DNA of 8,530 bases from assembly GCA_947490035.1 (NCBI GenBank), contig CANLGS010000124.1, positions 1-8,530 on the forward strand, written 5' to 3'. The stretch comes from Gemmataceae bacterium. Lineage in GTDB: Bacteria; Planctomycetota; Planctomycetia; Gemmatales; Gemmataceae. The notes under the pieces were generated by a model. That model searched no databases. It was not told the DNA's origin and was given only the letters and a program-made list of their open reading frames with translations. Shown one piece after another: positions 1 to 6,238 of the stretch (the stretch's first letter is position 1; each line of letters begins with the position of its first letter). The translations under genes were made by a program, and so were the position numbers.

Positions 1-2843
1 ATGCCGTCTTCGGCGTCGCGCGCGCTCTGATGAACCTGTACGACCGCGGCGCCGACTACCTCATCGCGACCCTCGACCACGAACAGCCGACCTTCCGCGT
101 CGCCATCGACCCGACCTACAAGGCCCAACGCGACCCGCCGCCGCCCGACCTGTTGGTTCAAGAGCCGCTCATCCACCGGGTGATGGAGGCGATGCGGATT
201 CCGTTCCTCATCATGCCCGGTTACGAGGCCGACGACGTAATGGCGACGGTGTCCGCGCAGGCCGCGGCGCGGGGTTCGAACGTGTTCCTTTGCACGGCCG
301 ACAAGGACTGCCGCCAGCTCGTCACCGACAAGGTGAAGATGTTGAACCTGCGCAAGGACTACGAAGTCCTCGACGCGGCCGGCATCCTCGCGGACTGGGG
401 CGTGCGCCCGGATCAAGTGATCGACTTCCAGTCGCTCGTCGGCGATTCCGTGGACAACATCCCCGGCGTGATGGGCGTCGGCCCGAAGACCGCGGCGAAG
501 TGGCTTCAGCAGTACGGCACGCTCGACAACCTCATCGCGCACGCGGCGGAAGCCCCCGGCGGGCCGAAGACGCGCCATGCGCTCATCGACTCCATCGCCA
601 ACGGCAACCTCGCGAAGAGCAAGCAACTCGTCACGCTCGACACGAACGTGCCGGTCGCGTTCGACTGGGAGGGCTGGAAGCGCCGCGACTGGGACGGCCA
701 GAAGTTGCTCGAACTGTTCCACGAGTTCGGGTTCCGCGGGTTCGCGGAGCGCGTCCGCAAGACGCTCGCGGGCAGCGGCGCGAAGAAGAACGCCGAGGCG
801 CTCGCGACCGCGGGTCTCACGTCCGAGGCGAGCGAGGGGCGTCAGCCCCCTGTTGAACCTTCAACACCCAAGAAGCGTGGGAAGAAGAAACAGGGGGCTG
901 AAGCCCCTCGCTCACCTGGCCTGTTCGACCAAATAGACGAGATGGGGGCCGAGGGTGCGCCGCCAGCCGCGGAAGCGCCGGCCGAAGCACCGCCGCCCGC
1001 GCCCAATGACGGGTGGAGTTACGCGGGCTACAAGACCGTGGACACGGCTGATGCCTTCGAGAGCTTCCTCGCGGAGTTGAAGGCGCAAGCCGCGTTCGTC
1101 TTCGACCTCGAAACGACCGGCCTCGACCCGATCCACGATCCCATCGTCGGCTACTCGTTCTGCTGGGAGAAGGGCCGCGCGTATTACCTCCCGGTGCGCG
1201 CGCCGAAGGAAGACGCGGCGCTCGACCCCGACGCGACCCTCTCGGCGCTCAAGCCGGTGTTCGAGAGCGCGAAGATCGCGAAGCGCAACCACAACATCAA
1301 GTTCGACCAGATCGTGCTTGCGGCGAGCGGCGTGCAACTCGCGGGCGTCGCGGGCGACTCGATGCTCGCGCACTACCTCCTCGACCCCGGCGCGCGCGTT
1401 CACGGGTTGGACGACCTCACGCAGTCGGAGCTTGGGCACAAGAACATCGCGATCAGCGAGTTGATCGGGAAGGGGAAGAAGCAGACGACGATGAATACGG
1501 TGCCGGTCGCGCGCGTCCGAGATTACGCGTGCGAGGACGCCGACGCCGCGTTCCAACTGGCCGCCCTCTACGAACCGCAACTCGATGCACGCGGGTTTCG
1601 CGAACTGTACGACCAACTCGAAGTGCCGCTCATCGGCGTGCTGGCCGAGATGGAGCGCACCGGCATTCGCGTGGACGTGGCCTTCCTGACCCAACTCGGC
1701 GTGCAGATGGCGACCGAACTCGCGGGGCTGGAGAAGGAGATTCACGCGTTCGCCGGCCGCGAGTTCAACATCGCCTCGCTGAAGGAGCTTCAGAAGATTC
1801 TGTTCGACGAGCAGAAGCTCCCGGTGCAGAAGCGGACGGGCATCAAGAACGAGCCTTCGACGGATCAGGAGTCGCTCGAACGTCTCGCGGCGCTCGGGCA
1901 CGCACTGCCGAAGAAGTTGATCGAGTACCGCAAGGTCATCAAACTCAAGAACACCTACGTCGATGTACTCCCGACGATGGCGGACAAAGAGGGTCGCGTT
2001 CACACGTCGTTCAATCAGGCGTCGGCCGAAACCGGACGGCTGAGTTCGAGCGACCCGAACTTGCAGAACATCCCGATGCGCACCGAGCAGGGTGCCCAAC
2101 TCCGCAAGGCGTTCATCCCGCAAGACGGTTGGGTTCTCGTAACCGCGGATTATTCGCAGATCGAGTTGCGGTTGCTCGCGCAGTTCTGCGGCGACGAAAC
2201 GCTGAAGGTCGCGTTCGCGGAGGACCGCGACGTTCACGCGGCGGTCGCGGCGCAAATCTTCAAGGTGCCGGAAGCGGAGGTCACGAAGGCGCAACGCGGG
2301 ATGGCGAAGACGGTCAACTTCGGCGTCCTTTACGGCATGAGCGCAACCGGCTTGGCGATGCGTCTGAGCATCCCGCGAAAGGAGGCCGAAGAGTTCATCG
2401 ACGCCTACTTCGCGCGCTACCCGAAGGTCCTGGAGTACCAGCAAAAGCTACTGGTACACGCGCACAAAACCGGCGAGGTGCGCACGCTCTTGGGTCGCAA
2501 GCGCATCCTGAACGCAACGGCGATCAACCCGAACTCGCGGTACCAGGGTCGCGGGCAGGCCGAGCGCGAGGCGATCAACTACGAGATTCAGGGTTCGGCC
2601 GCGGACCTGATCAAACGCGCGATGCTCGCGGTGCGAAAGCGGCTCGCGACCGAGGAGATGCAAGCACGAATGCTTCTCTCCGTTCACGACGAACTCGTGT
2701 TTGAGGCACCGCCGAAGGAAGTGGCGGCGCTAGCGAAGCTGGTGCGCGAGGAAATGACCGGCGCGATGAAACTGGACGTGCCGCTGAAGGTAGACGTGGC
2801 CGCCGGCCCGAACTGGCTGGAAGTGGAGGACGTGCCGGGGTAA
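1..2843 (+). CDS. polA: DNA polymerase I, 5' end outside window
   Basis: Three-domain repair and Okazaki-processing polymerase. The frame is open from base 1: codons before the ATG at 30 read (N)AVFGVARAL, matching the usual PolA N-terminus, so the ATG at 30 is internal and some 20-40 codons lie upstream. Numbering from that ATG: 5' nuclease about 1-250, with GYEADD (64-69), TADKD (89-93), GDSVDNIPG (138-146) and a helix-hairpin-helix. A long Pro/Ala/Lys linker follows at about 255-335. The 3'-5' exonuclease keeps all carboxylates: D359 and E361 (DLETTG), D426 (NHNIKFD), Y499 and D503 (YACED). The polymerase has TGRLSSSDPNLQNIP (668 on), motif A D707 (DYSQIELR), motif B K760/F764/Y768, and motif C H886-D887-E888. 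Proofreading therefore looks intact, unlike Taq-type PolA. F764 at the sugar-discrimination site is as in E. coli. The linker carries an inverted repeat, described separately. Confidence 0.97.
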   Translation, partial: AVFGVARALMNLYDRGADYLIATLDHEQPTFRVAIDPTYKAQRDPPPPDLLVQEPLIHRVMEAMRIPFLIMPGYEADDVMATVSAQAAARGSNVFLCTADKDCRQLVTDKVKMLNLRKDYEVLDAAGILADWGVRPDQVIDFQSLVGDSVDNIPGVMGVGPKTAAKWLQQYGTLDNLIAHAAEAPGGPKTRHALIDSIANGNLAKSKQLVTLDTNVPVAFDWEGWKRRDWDGQKLLELFHEFGFRGFAERVRKTLAGSGAKKNAEALATAGLTSEASEGRQPPVEPSTPKKRGKKKQGAEAPRSPGLFDQIDEMGAEGAPPAAEAPAEAPPPAPNDGWSYAGYKTVDTADAFESFLAELKAQAAFVFDLETTGLDPIHDPIVGYSFCWEKGRAYYLPVRAPKEDAALDPDATLSALKPVFESAKIAKRNHNIKFDQIVLAASGVQLAGVAGDSMLAHYLLDPGARVHGLDDLTQSELGHKNIAISELIGKGKKQTTMNTVPVARVRDYACEDADAAFQLAALYEPQLDARGFRELYDQLEVPLIGVLAEMERTGIRVDVAFLTQLGVQMATELAGLEKEIHAFAGREFNIASLKELQKILFDEQKLPVQKRTGIKNEPSTDQESLERLAALGHALPKKLIEYRKVIKLKNTYVDVLPTMADKEGRVHTSFNQASAETGRLSSSDPNLQNIPMRTEQGAQLRKAFIPQDGWVLVTADYSQIELRLLAQFCGDETLKVAFAEDRDVHAAVAAQIFKVPEAEVTKAQRGMAKTVNFGVLYGMSATGLAMRLSIPRKEAEEFIDAYFARYPKVLEYQQKLLVHAHKTGEVRTLLGRKRILNATAINPNSRYQGRGQAEREAINYEIQGSAADLIKRAMLAVRKRLATEEMQARMLLSVHDELVFEAPPKEVAALAKLVREEMTGAMKLDVPLKVDVAAGPNWLEVEDVPG
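826..917. repeat. Inverted repeat (palindromic element) inside polA linker
   Basis: Two 25-bp arms, 830-854 and 889-913, are reverse complements at 24 of 25 positions (G841 faces A902). After one further mismatch (829/914) the stem gains 3 bp (826-828 with 915-917). The 34-bp centre encodes a Lys-rich stretch. A smaller palindrome, GTTGAA-CC-TTCAAC, sits at 852-865. The left arm is read as SEGRQPPV and the right arm as QGAEAPRS, both in frame with no stop. The element lies exactly in the flexible linker between the 5' nuclease and proofreading domains, where an insertion is tolerated. It resembles a REP/MITE-like or Rickettsia-palindromic-element-like unit. No flanking target duplication is obvious. 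Confidence 0.8.
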
Positions 2844-2878
2844 AGCCCCCGCAAGCCGCTCGCGGTTTCGCAACTGGA

Positions 2879-2898
2879 ACCGACTTGGGGAAGTCGGT
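2879..2898 (+). terminator. Stem-loop after polA, possible weak terminator
   Basis: ACCGACTT, loop GGGG, AAGTCGGT: a perfect 8-bp stem starting 36 bases after the polA stop. No T-run follows (the next bases are CAGTCTGGG), so it is not a classical intrinsic terminator. It could protect the mRNA 3' end, mark a Rho-dependent end, or act as a processing site before the next gene. Confidence 0.4.
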
Positions 2899-2921
2899 CA
2901 GTCTGGGCGAGCGCGAGAAAT

Positions 2922-2931
2922 GGGGGAAGAG
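2922..2931 (+). promoter_or_regulatory. Shine-Dalgarno favouring the start at 2935
   Basis: The purine run GGGGGAAGAG ends 3 bases before the ATG at 2935, placing its GGAAG core about 5 bases upstream. The alternative in-frame ATG at 2920 lacks a comparable site and would add five polar or acidic residues (MGEET) before a signal peptide. This supports 2935 as the start. Confidence 0.5.
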
Positions 2932-2934
2932 ACG

Positions 2935-3171
2935 ATGTGGGGACTTCACGCAATCCGGGTCGGGGTGCTGGTCGGTGGTCTTCTGGCGACCATCGGTGCT
3001 TCGGGCTGCTGCACGTGCTGCCAGAGCATGTGGAAGTCGGACAAGCCGCCGGCCGAGGCGCCGGGTGAAGGCAAAGAGCAAGTGAAGAAGATCAGGGGCT
3101 GGGATACGCCGTGGTTCGACGACAAGCCGGGGCACCTGACGGCGGATCGCATCCACGGCGGGATTTATTAG
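2935..3171 (+). CDS. Small putative lipoprotein, unknown function
   Basis: A 78-residue protein that I do not recognise by family. From the ATG at 2935 it begins MWGLHAIR, followed by a hydrophobic segment (VGVLVGGLLATIGASG, about residues 9-24). It then has a cysteine cluster, CCTCC (about 25-29), a spacer rich in Pro, Lys and Glu, and a distinctive aromatic and acidic C-terminus (GWDTPWFDDKPGHLTADRI, then HGGIY). The N-terminus looks like a type II signal peptide with a relaxed lipobox (ASGC, Ala rather than Leu at -3), so membrane anchoring through the first Cys is inferred. The other cysteines could be lipidated, bind metal or form disulfides. The gene sits 91 bp after polA and 9 bp before the Uma2-like gene. 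The well-formed RBS and ordered C-terminus make it a likely real gene. Confidence 0.6.
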   Translation: MWGLHAIRVGVLVGGLLATIGASGCCTCCQSMWKSDKPPAEAPGEGKEQVKKIRGWDTPWFDDKPGHLTADRIHGGIY

Positions 3172-3180
3172 AGGCGCGGC

Positions 3181-3803
3181 ATGAATGACCCGGACTCCCA
3201 CGACCGCGCCGTGAACACGCTCGTTTCAGCGCTGCGCACACTGTTGTCACCGGGTGGGCGGTGCTTTCGGGTGCGCGGTGCCAACTTCTCGACGGGTTTC
3301 CGACGTGCGTAACCACGTTCGACGTGGCCGTCGTGCGGATCGAATCTCGATGGATCGTAACGTCGGACGGGCCGATGCTCCCACCCGAAGCCGCGCCGCG
3401 TGTCAGGATCAACGTCGTCGCGGCGGATACGCTAGAGAACGACACGATCAGTACCCCGAACACGCTCGCCCGGACCGCGGTCTCGGAATACGTCCTGTTC
3501 GATCCGAGCGCCGAGGTGATGCGGCCGTCGTTCCAAGCGTTTTGGAAAGAACACGGCGAGTTAAACCGGTCGTGGCCGGCGATTAAGGGCACGTTCTTCA
3601 GCCGCGCGGGTTTCCGGCTTGACGCTCGGCGGGGTGAATTGGTCGTCTCGAAATGTGGCGAGCACCGGACCGAAGAAGAACTGTTTGTTTTGCGGTACGA
3701 GCGGGATGAACTCGGCACTCGCGGGTTGGACACACGCATCGCGAAACTGGAGGCGCGGCTCATCGAGCGGGCTTCACTGCCGCGAACACGGAGCGAGGAG
3801 TGA
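3181..3803 (+). pseudogene. Uma2-like (PD-(D/E)xK fold) gene with -1 frame change
   Basis: The start is the ATG at 3181, with AGAGG at 3170-3174 as RBS. The first frame encodes MNDPDSHDRAVNTLVSALR and on to ANFSTGF, then stops at TAA 3310-3312. The -1 frame continues from 3300 with PTCVTTFDVAVV to the TGA at 3801-3803. Joined, the product is about 207 residues, a normal Uma2/DUF820 length. The N-terminal helix, the DVAVV strand, the SEYVLFDPSAE strand and the C-terminal helix (RIAKLEARL) follow the Uma2 plan. The usual catalytic Glu and Lys between them appear replaced (VRINVVAADT, then PNTLARTAV). The change occurs at GGGTTTC (3294-3300), so either one base was lost in the G/T runs or ribosomes slip there. 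Uma2 proteins are restriction-endonuclease-fold proteins of poorly known role. Family assignment is by eye and moderate. Confidence 0.55.
3294..3327 (+). promoter_or_regulatory. Candidate -1 frameshift signal (GGGTTTC plus hairpin)
   Basis: Read in the first frame, G GGT TTC fits the X XXY YYZ slippery pattern, and slipping back one base gives GGG TTT, then CCG in the continuing frame. The zero-frame stop TAA is at 3310-3312. A 6-bp hairpin follows (CCACGT 3313-3318, loop TCG, ACGTGG 3322-3327), 12 bases after the heptamer, which is longer than the usual 5-9. A plain one-base deletion is at least as likely. Confidence 0.3.
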
Positions 3804-4423
3804 CGTTCAAACACGGCACCAAGCCGGTGATCGGGCTGATCGGTGCGATCGGCGCGGGCAAGAGTACCGCGGCGAAGTGCTTCGCACTTCGGAGCGGGCA
3901 TGTGATTGATGCCGACGCGCTCGGCCACGACGCACTGCGACAACCGGAGATCGTCGCGGCGCTCGTGAAACTGTGGGGCGAAGGTATTCGGCGCGAAGAC
4001 GGCACGCTCGACCGCCGGGAGATCGGGCGAATCGTGTTCGCCGACCGCGCGCAGCGGAACGCGCTCGAAGCGACGGTGTTTCCTTACATCGGGGAGCGCA
4101 CGCACGCGGAAATCGCAAGTGCGCAAGCGAACCCAGGCGTGGCGTTCGTCATCCTGGACGCGCCTGTGCTGCTCGAAGCCGGGTGGGGCGACGTGGTCGA
4201 TTCGCTGGTGTACGTGGACGCGTCGCGGGAGGCGAGACTCGCCCGGCTCGCGGCGCGCAGCGGCTGGGACGAAGCGGAACTCACCCGGCGCGAAACGGCC
4301 CAGTGGCCCGCCGCGGAGAAGAAGGCGCGGGCCGTCGCGGTGGTCGTCAACGACGCCGGTCTCGCCGAGTTACAAGAAGAAGTTGATCGCGTGTTGACTC
4401 AGGTGACGCGCGGAGCGGTGTAA
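3800..4423 (+). CDS. coaE: Dephospho-CoA kinase
   Basis: Phosphorylates the ribose 3'-OH of dephospho-CoA with ATP, the last step of coenzyme A synthesis, in the cytoplasm. The start is the GTG at 3800, overlapping the previous gene's TGA (GTGA), with GGAG at 3790-3793 six bases upstream; this suggests translational coupling. The 207-residue product has the usual CoaE length. Walker A is GAIGAGKST (15-23), followed by the DAD substrate motif (D37, D39). Other family blocks are VFADRAQRNALEATVFPYI, VILDAPVLLEAGWGDVVDS and the LID/C-terminal part (RLAARSGWDEAELTRRETAQ, then AVVVNDAGLAELQEEVDRVL). All key residues are present, so it should be active. A perfect 8-bp hairpin lies within the coding sequence at 3873-3891. 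Confidence 0.95.
   Translation: MTFKHGTKPVIGLIGAIGAGKSTAAKCFALRSGHVIDADALGHDALRQPEIVAALVKLWGEGIRREDGTLDRREIGRIVFADRAQRNALEATVFPYIGERTHAEIASAQANPGVAFVILDAPVLLEAGWGDVVDSLVYVDASREARLARLAARSGWDEAELTRRETAQWPAAEKKARAVAVVVNDAGLAELQEEVDRVLTQVTRGAV
3873..3891. repeat. Perfect hairpin inside coaE
   Basis: CGAAGTGC, loop TTC, GCACTTCG: 8 bp, no mismatch, just after the Walker A codons and 74 bases into the gene. It reads as AKCFALR in the protein. It may be chance from GC-rich codon choice, or may slow early elongation or affect mRNA stability. Confidence 0.3.
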
Positions 4424-4597
4424 GATTGTGACGTTCGGTCGGTATGTTGTTAACCGCTACCGTTGATCGGTTCGTGAGTGCGGGTCCGATTCTCACCCGA
4501 GTTGTCGCCGGCGTTCATGGAGCGCAACCGCGTCTCCCGCTGGTGATGGCCCCGCGCTCGCTCGATTGTCCTCCAGTGCCCGCCGTTGAGGTTTCCC
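4424..4597 (+). promoter_or_regulatory. coaE-rho intergenic region / rho leader
   Basis: 174 bp without a confident gene. It holds small inverted repeats: AACCG/CGGTT (4452-4456, 4468-4472), GTGAG/CTCAC (4474-4478, 4492-4496) and CGGGT/ACCCG (4481-4485, 4495-4499). The last two overlap and cannot form together, so alternative folds are possible. Downstream, about 4523-4585, the + strand is C-rich with few A. Two tiny ORFs are linked by TGATG: MERNRVSRW (4517-4546) and a 19-codon ORF (4546-4605) that overlaps the rho start. E. coli rho is autoregulated through Rho-dependent attenuation in its leader; a similar role here is only inference. No good sigma-70 promoter was found. Confidence 0.35.
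4588..4591 (+). promoter_or_regulatory. Shine-Dalgarno deciding the rho start
   Basis: GAGG lies 6 bases before the ATG at 4598. The frame also opens at TTG 4586, but that TTG overlaps this site and has no RBS of its own, so 4598 is preferred. Confidence 0.5.
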
Positions 4598-6238
4598 ATG
4601 TCTGATTCCAAGTCTGATGTCGTCAAGCCCGTGCGCCCGGCCCCGCGCGGCCGCGCTCGAAAAGCCGACGTGCCGTCTGACGAACAACCAGTGGTCGTTC
4701 CCGCCTCGGTCGCCACGGAGTCCGTTGAGGACGACGGGTTCGCCGCCGGCATCGTGGACGCCGCGAAGCCCGTACCCGCGCCCCCGGTCGTGACCCCGCC
4801 GCCGCTCGCGAAGCCGCAAGCGGCTGCCCCAGAGCCGCCCCGGCGCGAGCACCCGTCAGAGGTGCGAGAAGCTCCGCGCGCGGCGCCACCGGCACCGCCG
4901 CGCATCGACCCGAACGAGCAGGGCTTCGATGCCGAAACGAACTCGCGGTACGAGCAGATCAAGCGCGGCAACACGTACATCACCGAACTGCAGCACATGA
5001 CCATCGTGCAGTTGCAGAAGGCCGCGAAGGAGGAAGGCATCCCGCGCGAAGAGTACGCGGGGATGAAGAAGCAAGACCTCGTGTACCGCATCCTGCGCGA
5101 ACTCAGCACCGCCAACGGCCTGATGTTCGGCGAGGGCACGCTCGAAGTGCTGCCCGACGGCTTCGGGTTCCTCCGCAGCCCGGACTACAACTACCTGCCG
5201 TGCCCCGATGATATTTATATTTCGCCGTCGCAGATCCGCAGGTTCGGGCTGCGCACCGGGGCCGTGGTCGCGGGCCAGACGCGCCCGCCGAAGGAGAACG
5301 AGCGGTACTTCGCGCTGCTCCGCGTCGAGGCCATCAACTACGCCGAGCCGGACCTGCTCACGCAGAAGGTGGTGTTCGACGACCTGACGCCGCTGCACCC
5401 GGAGGGCCGACTCAGGCTCGAAACGACCCCGGACGAACTCGACACCCGCGTCATCGACCTCATCACGCCCATCGGGAAGGGGCAGCGCGGGCTGATCGTC
5501 GCGCCGCCGCGAACCGGGAAGACGGTTCTCCTTCAGAAAATGGCGAACTCGATCATCGCCAACCACCCGGAATGCTACGTCATCGTGCTGCTGATCGACG
5601 AGCGGCCGGAAGAAGTGACCGACATGGCGCGGACGGTGAAGGGGCCGCGCGTGGAGGTGGTGTCGAGCACGTTCGACGAGGCGCCCGAGCGCCACGTGCA
5701 GGTGAGCGAGATGGTCATCGAGAAGGCGAAGCGGCTGGTCGAGTACGGCACCGACGTGGTGATTCTGCTCGACTCGATCACGCGGCTGGCGCGGGCGTAC
5801 AACACGGTGTCGCCGGGCAGCGGCAAGCTGCTCTCCGGCGGTCTGGACGCGACCGCGCTGTACAAGCCGAAGCGGTTCTTCGGCGCCGCCCGCAACATCG
5901 ACCAGGGCGGCTCGCTGACCATCCTGGCGACCGCGCTGGTGGACACCGGGTCGAAGATGGACGAGGTCATCTTCGAGGAGTTCAAGGGCACGGGCAACAT
6001 GGAGATTCACCTGGACCGGCGCATGGTGGACCGCCGCGTGTACCCCGCGATCGACGTGAACCGCAGCGGCACGCGCAAGGAGGAACTGCTGCGCGGCGAG
6101 GACGAACTGCGGCTGGTTCACATCATGCACCGCATCCTGGCGGACATGAACACGGTCGAGGCGATGGACCTGCTGCTGAAGCAACTGAGCAAGCACAAGA
6201 CGAACGCCGAGTTCCTCAACAGCGTCACGCTGGGCTGA
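4598..6238 (+). CDS. rho: Transcription termination factor Rho
   Basis: Hexameric RNA-dependent ATPase/helicase that binds C-rich nascent RNA and releases RNA polymerase. From the ATG at 4598 it has 546 residues, against about 420 in E. coli. The excess is a Pro/Ala/charged extension (about 1-110), probably disordered, as in Rho of several high-GC phyla. Then come the Rho N-terminal helical domain (about 128-165, [20 protein letters not shown]), the cold-shock RNA-binding domain (about 178-250, [18 protein letters not shown]) and the ATPase. Walker A is APPRTGKT (302-309; E. coli has PPKAGKT), Walker B is ILLDS with D392, the Q-loop region is [19 protein letters not shown], the R-loop is [10 protein letters not shown], and [10 protein letters not shown] starts at R489. 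All functional blocks are intact. The 3' end overlaps the convergent restriction gene by 14 bp, leaving no intrinsic terminator between them. Confidence 0.97.
   Translation: MSDSKSDVVKPVRPAPRGRARKADVPSDEQPVVVPASVATESVEDDGFAAGIVDAAKPVPAPPVVTPPPLAKPQAAAPEPPRREHPSEVREAPRAAPPAPPRIDPNEQGFDAETNSRYEQIKRGNTYITELQHMTIVQLQKAAKEEGIPREEYAGMKKQDLVYRILRELSTANGLMFGEGTLEVLPDGFGFLRSPDYNYLPCPDDIYISPSQIRRFGLRTGAVVAGQTRPPKENERYFALLRVEAINYAEPDLLTQKVVFDDLTPLHPEGRLRLETTPDELDTRVIDLITPIGKGQRGLIVAPPRTGKTVLLQKMANSIIANHPECYVIVLLIDERPEEVTDMARTVKGPRVEVVSSTFDEAPERHVQVSEMVIEKAKRLVEYGTDVVILLDSITRLARAYNTVSPGSGKLLSGGLDATALYKPKRFFGAARNIDQGGSLTILATALVDTGSKMDEVIFEEFKGTGNMEIHLDRRMVDRRVYPAIDVNRSGTRKEELLRGEDELRLVHIMHRILADMNTVEAMDLLLKQLSKHKTNAEFLNSVTLG

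Noticed and set aside
30..32. ATG at 30 as the true polA start
   Set aside because: The frame continues upstream to base 1 with conserved PolA sequence (AVFG).
912..2444. Long - strand ORF opposite polA (510 codons)
   Set aside because: Arg/Leu/His-rich antisense of a high-GC gene; no recognisable domain, and the + strand frame is clearly PolA.
3092..4126. 344-codon - strand ORF across the lipoprotein, Uma2-like and coaE genes
   Set aside because: No domain pattern, and it is antisense to three better supported genes.
4394..4426. TTGACT ... TAAGAT as a sigma-70 promoter for rho
   Set aside because: The boxes resemble the consensus (5/6 and 4/6), but the spacing of 21 bases is too long to call.
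4586..4597. TTG start for rho at 4586
   Set aside because: It overlaps the likely Shine-Dalgarno; the ATG at 4598 has correct spacing.
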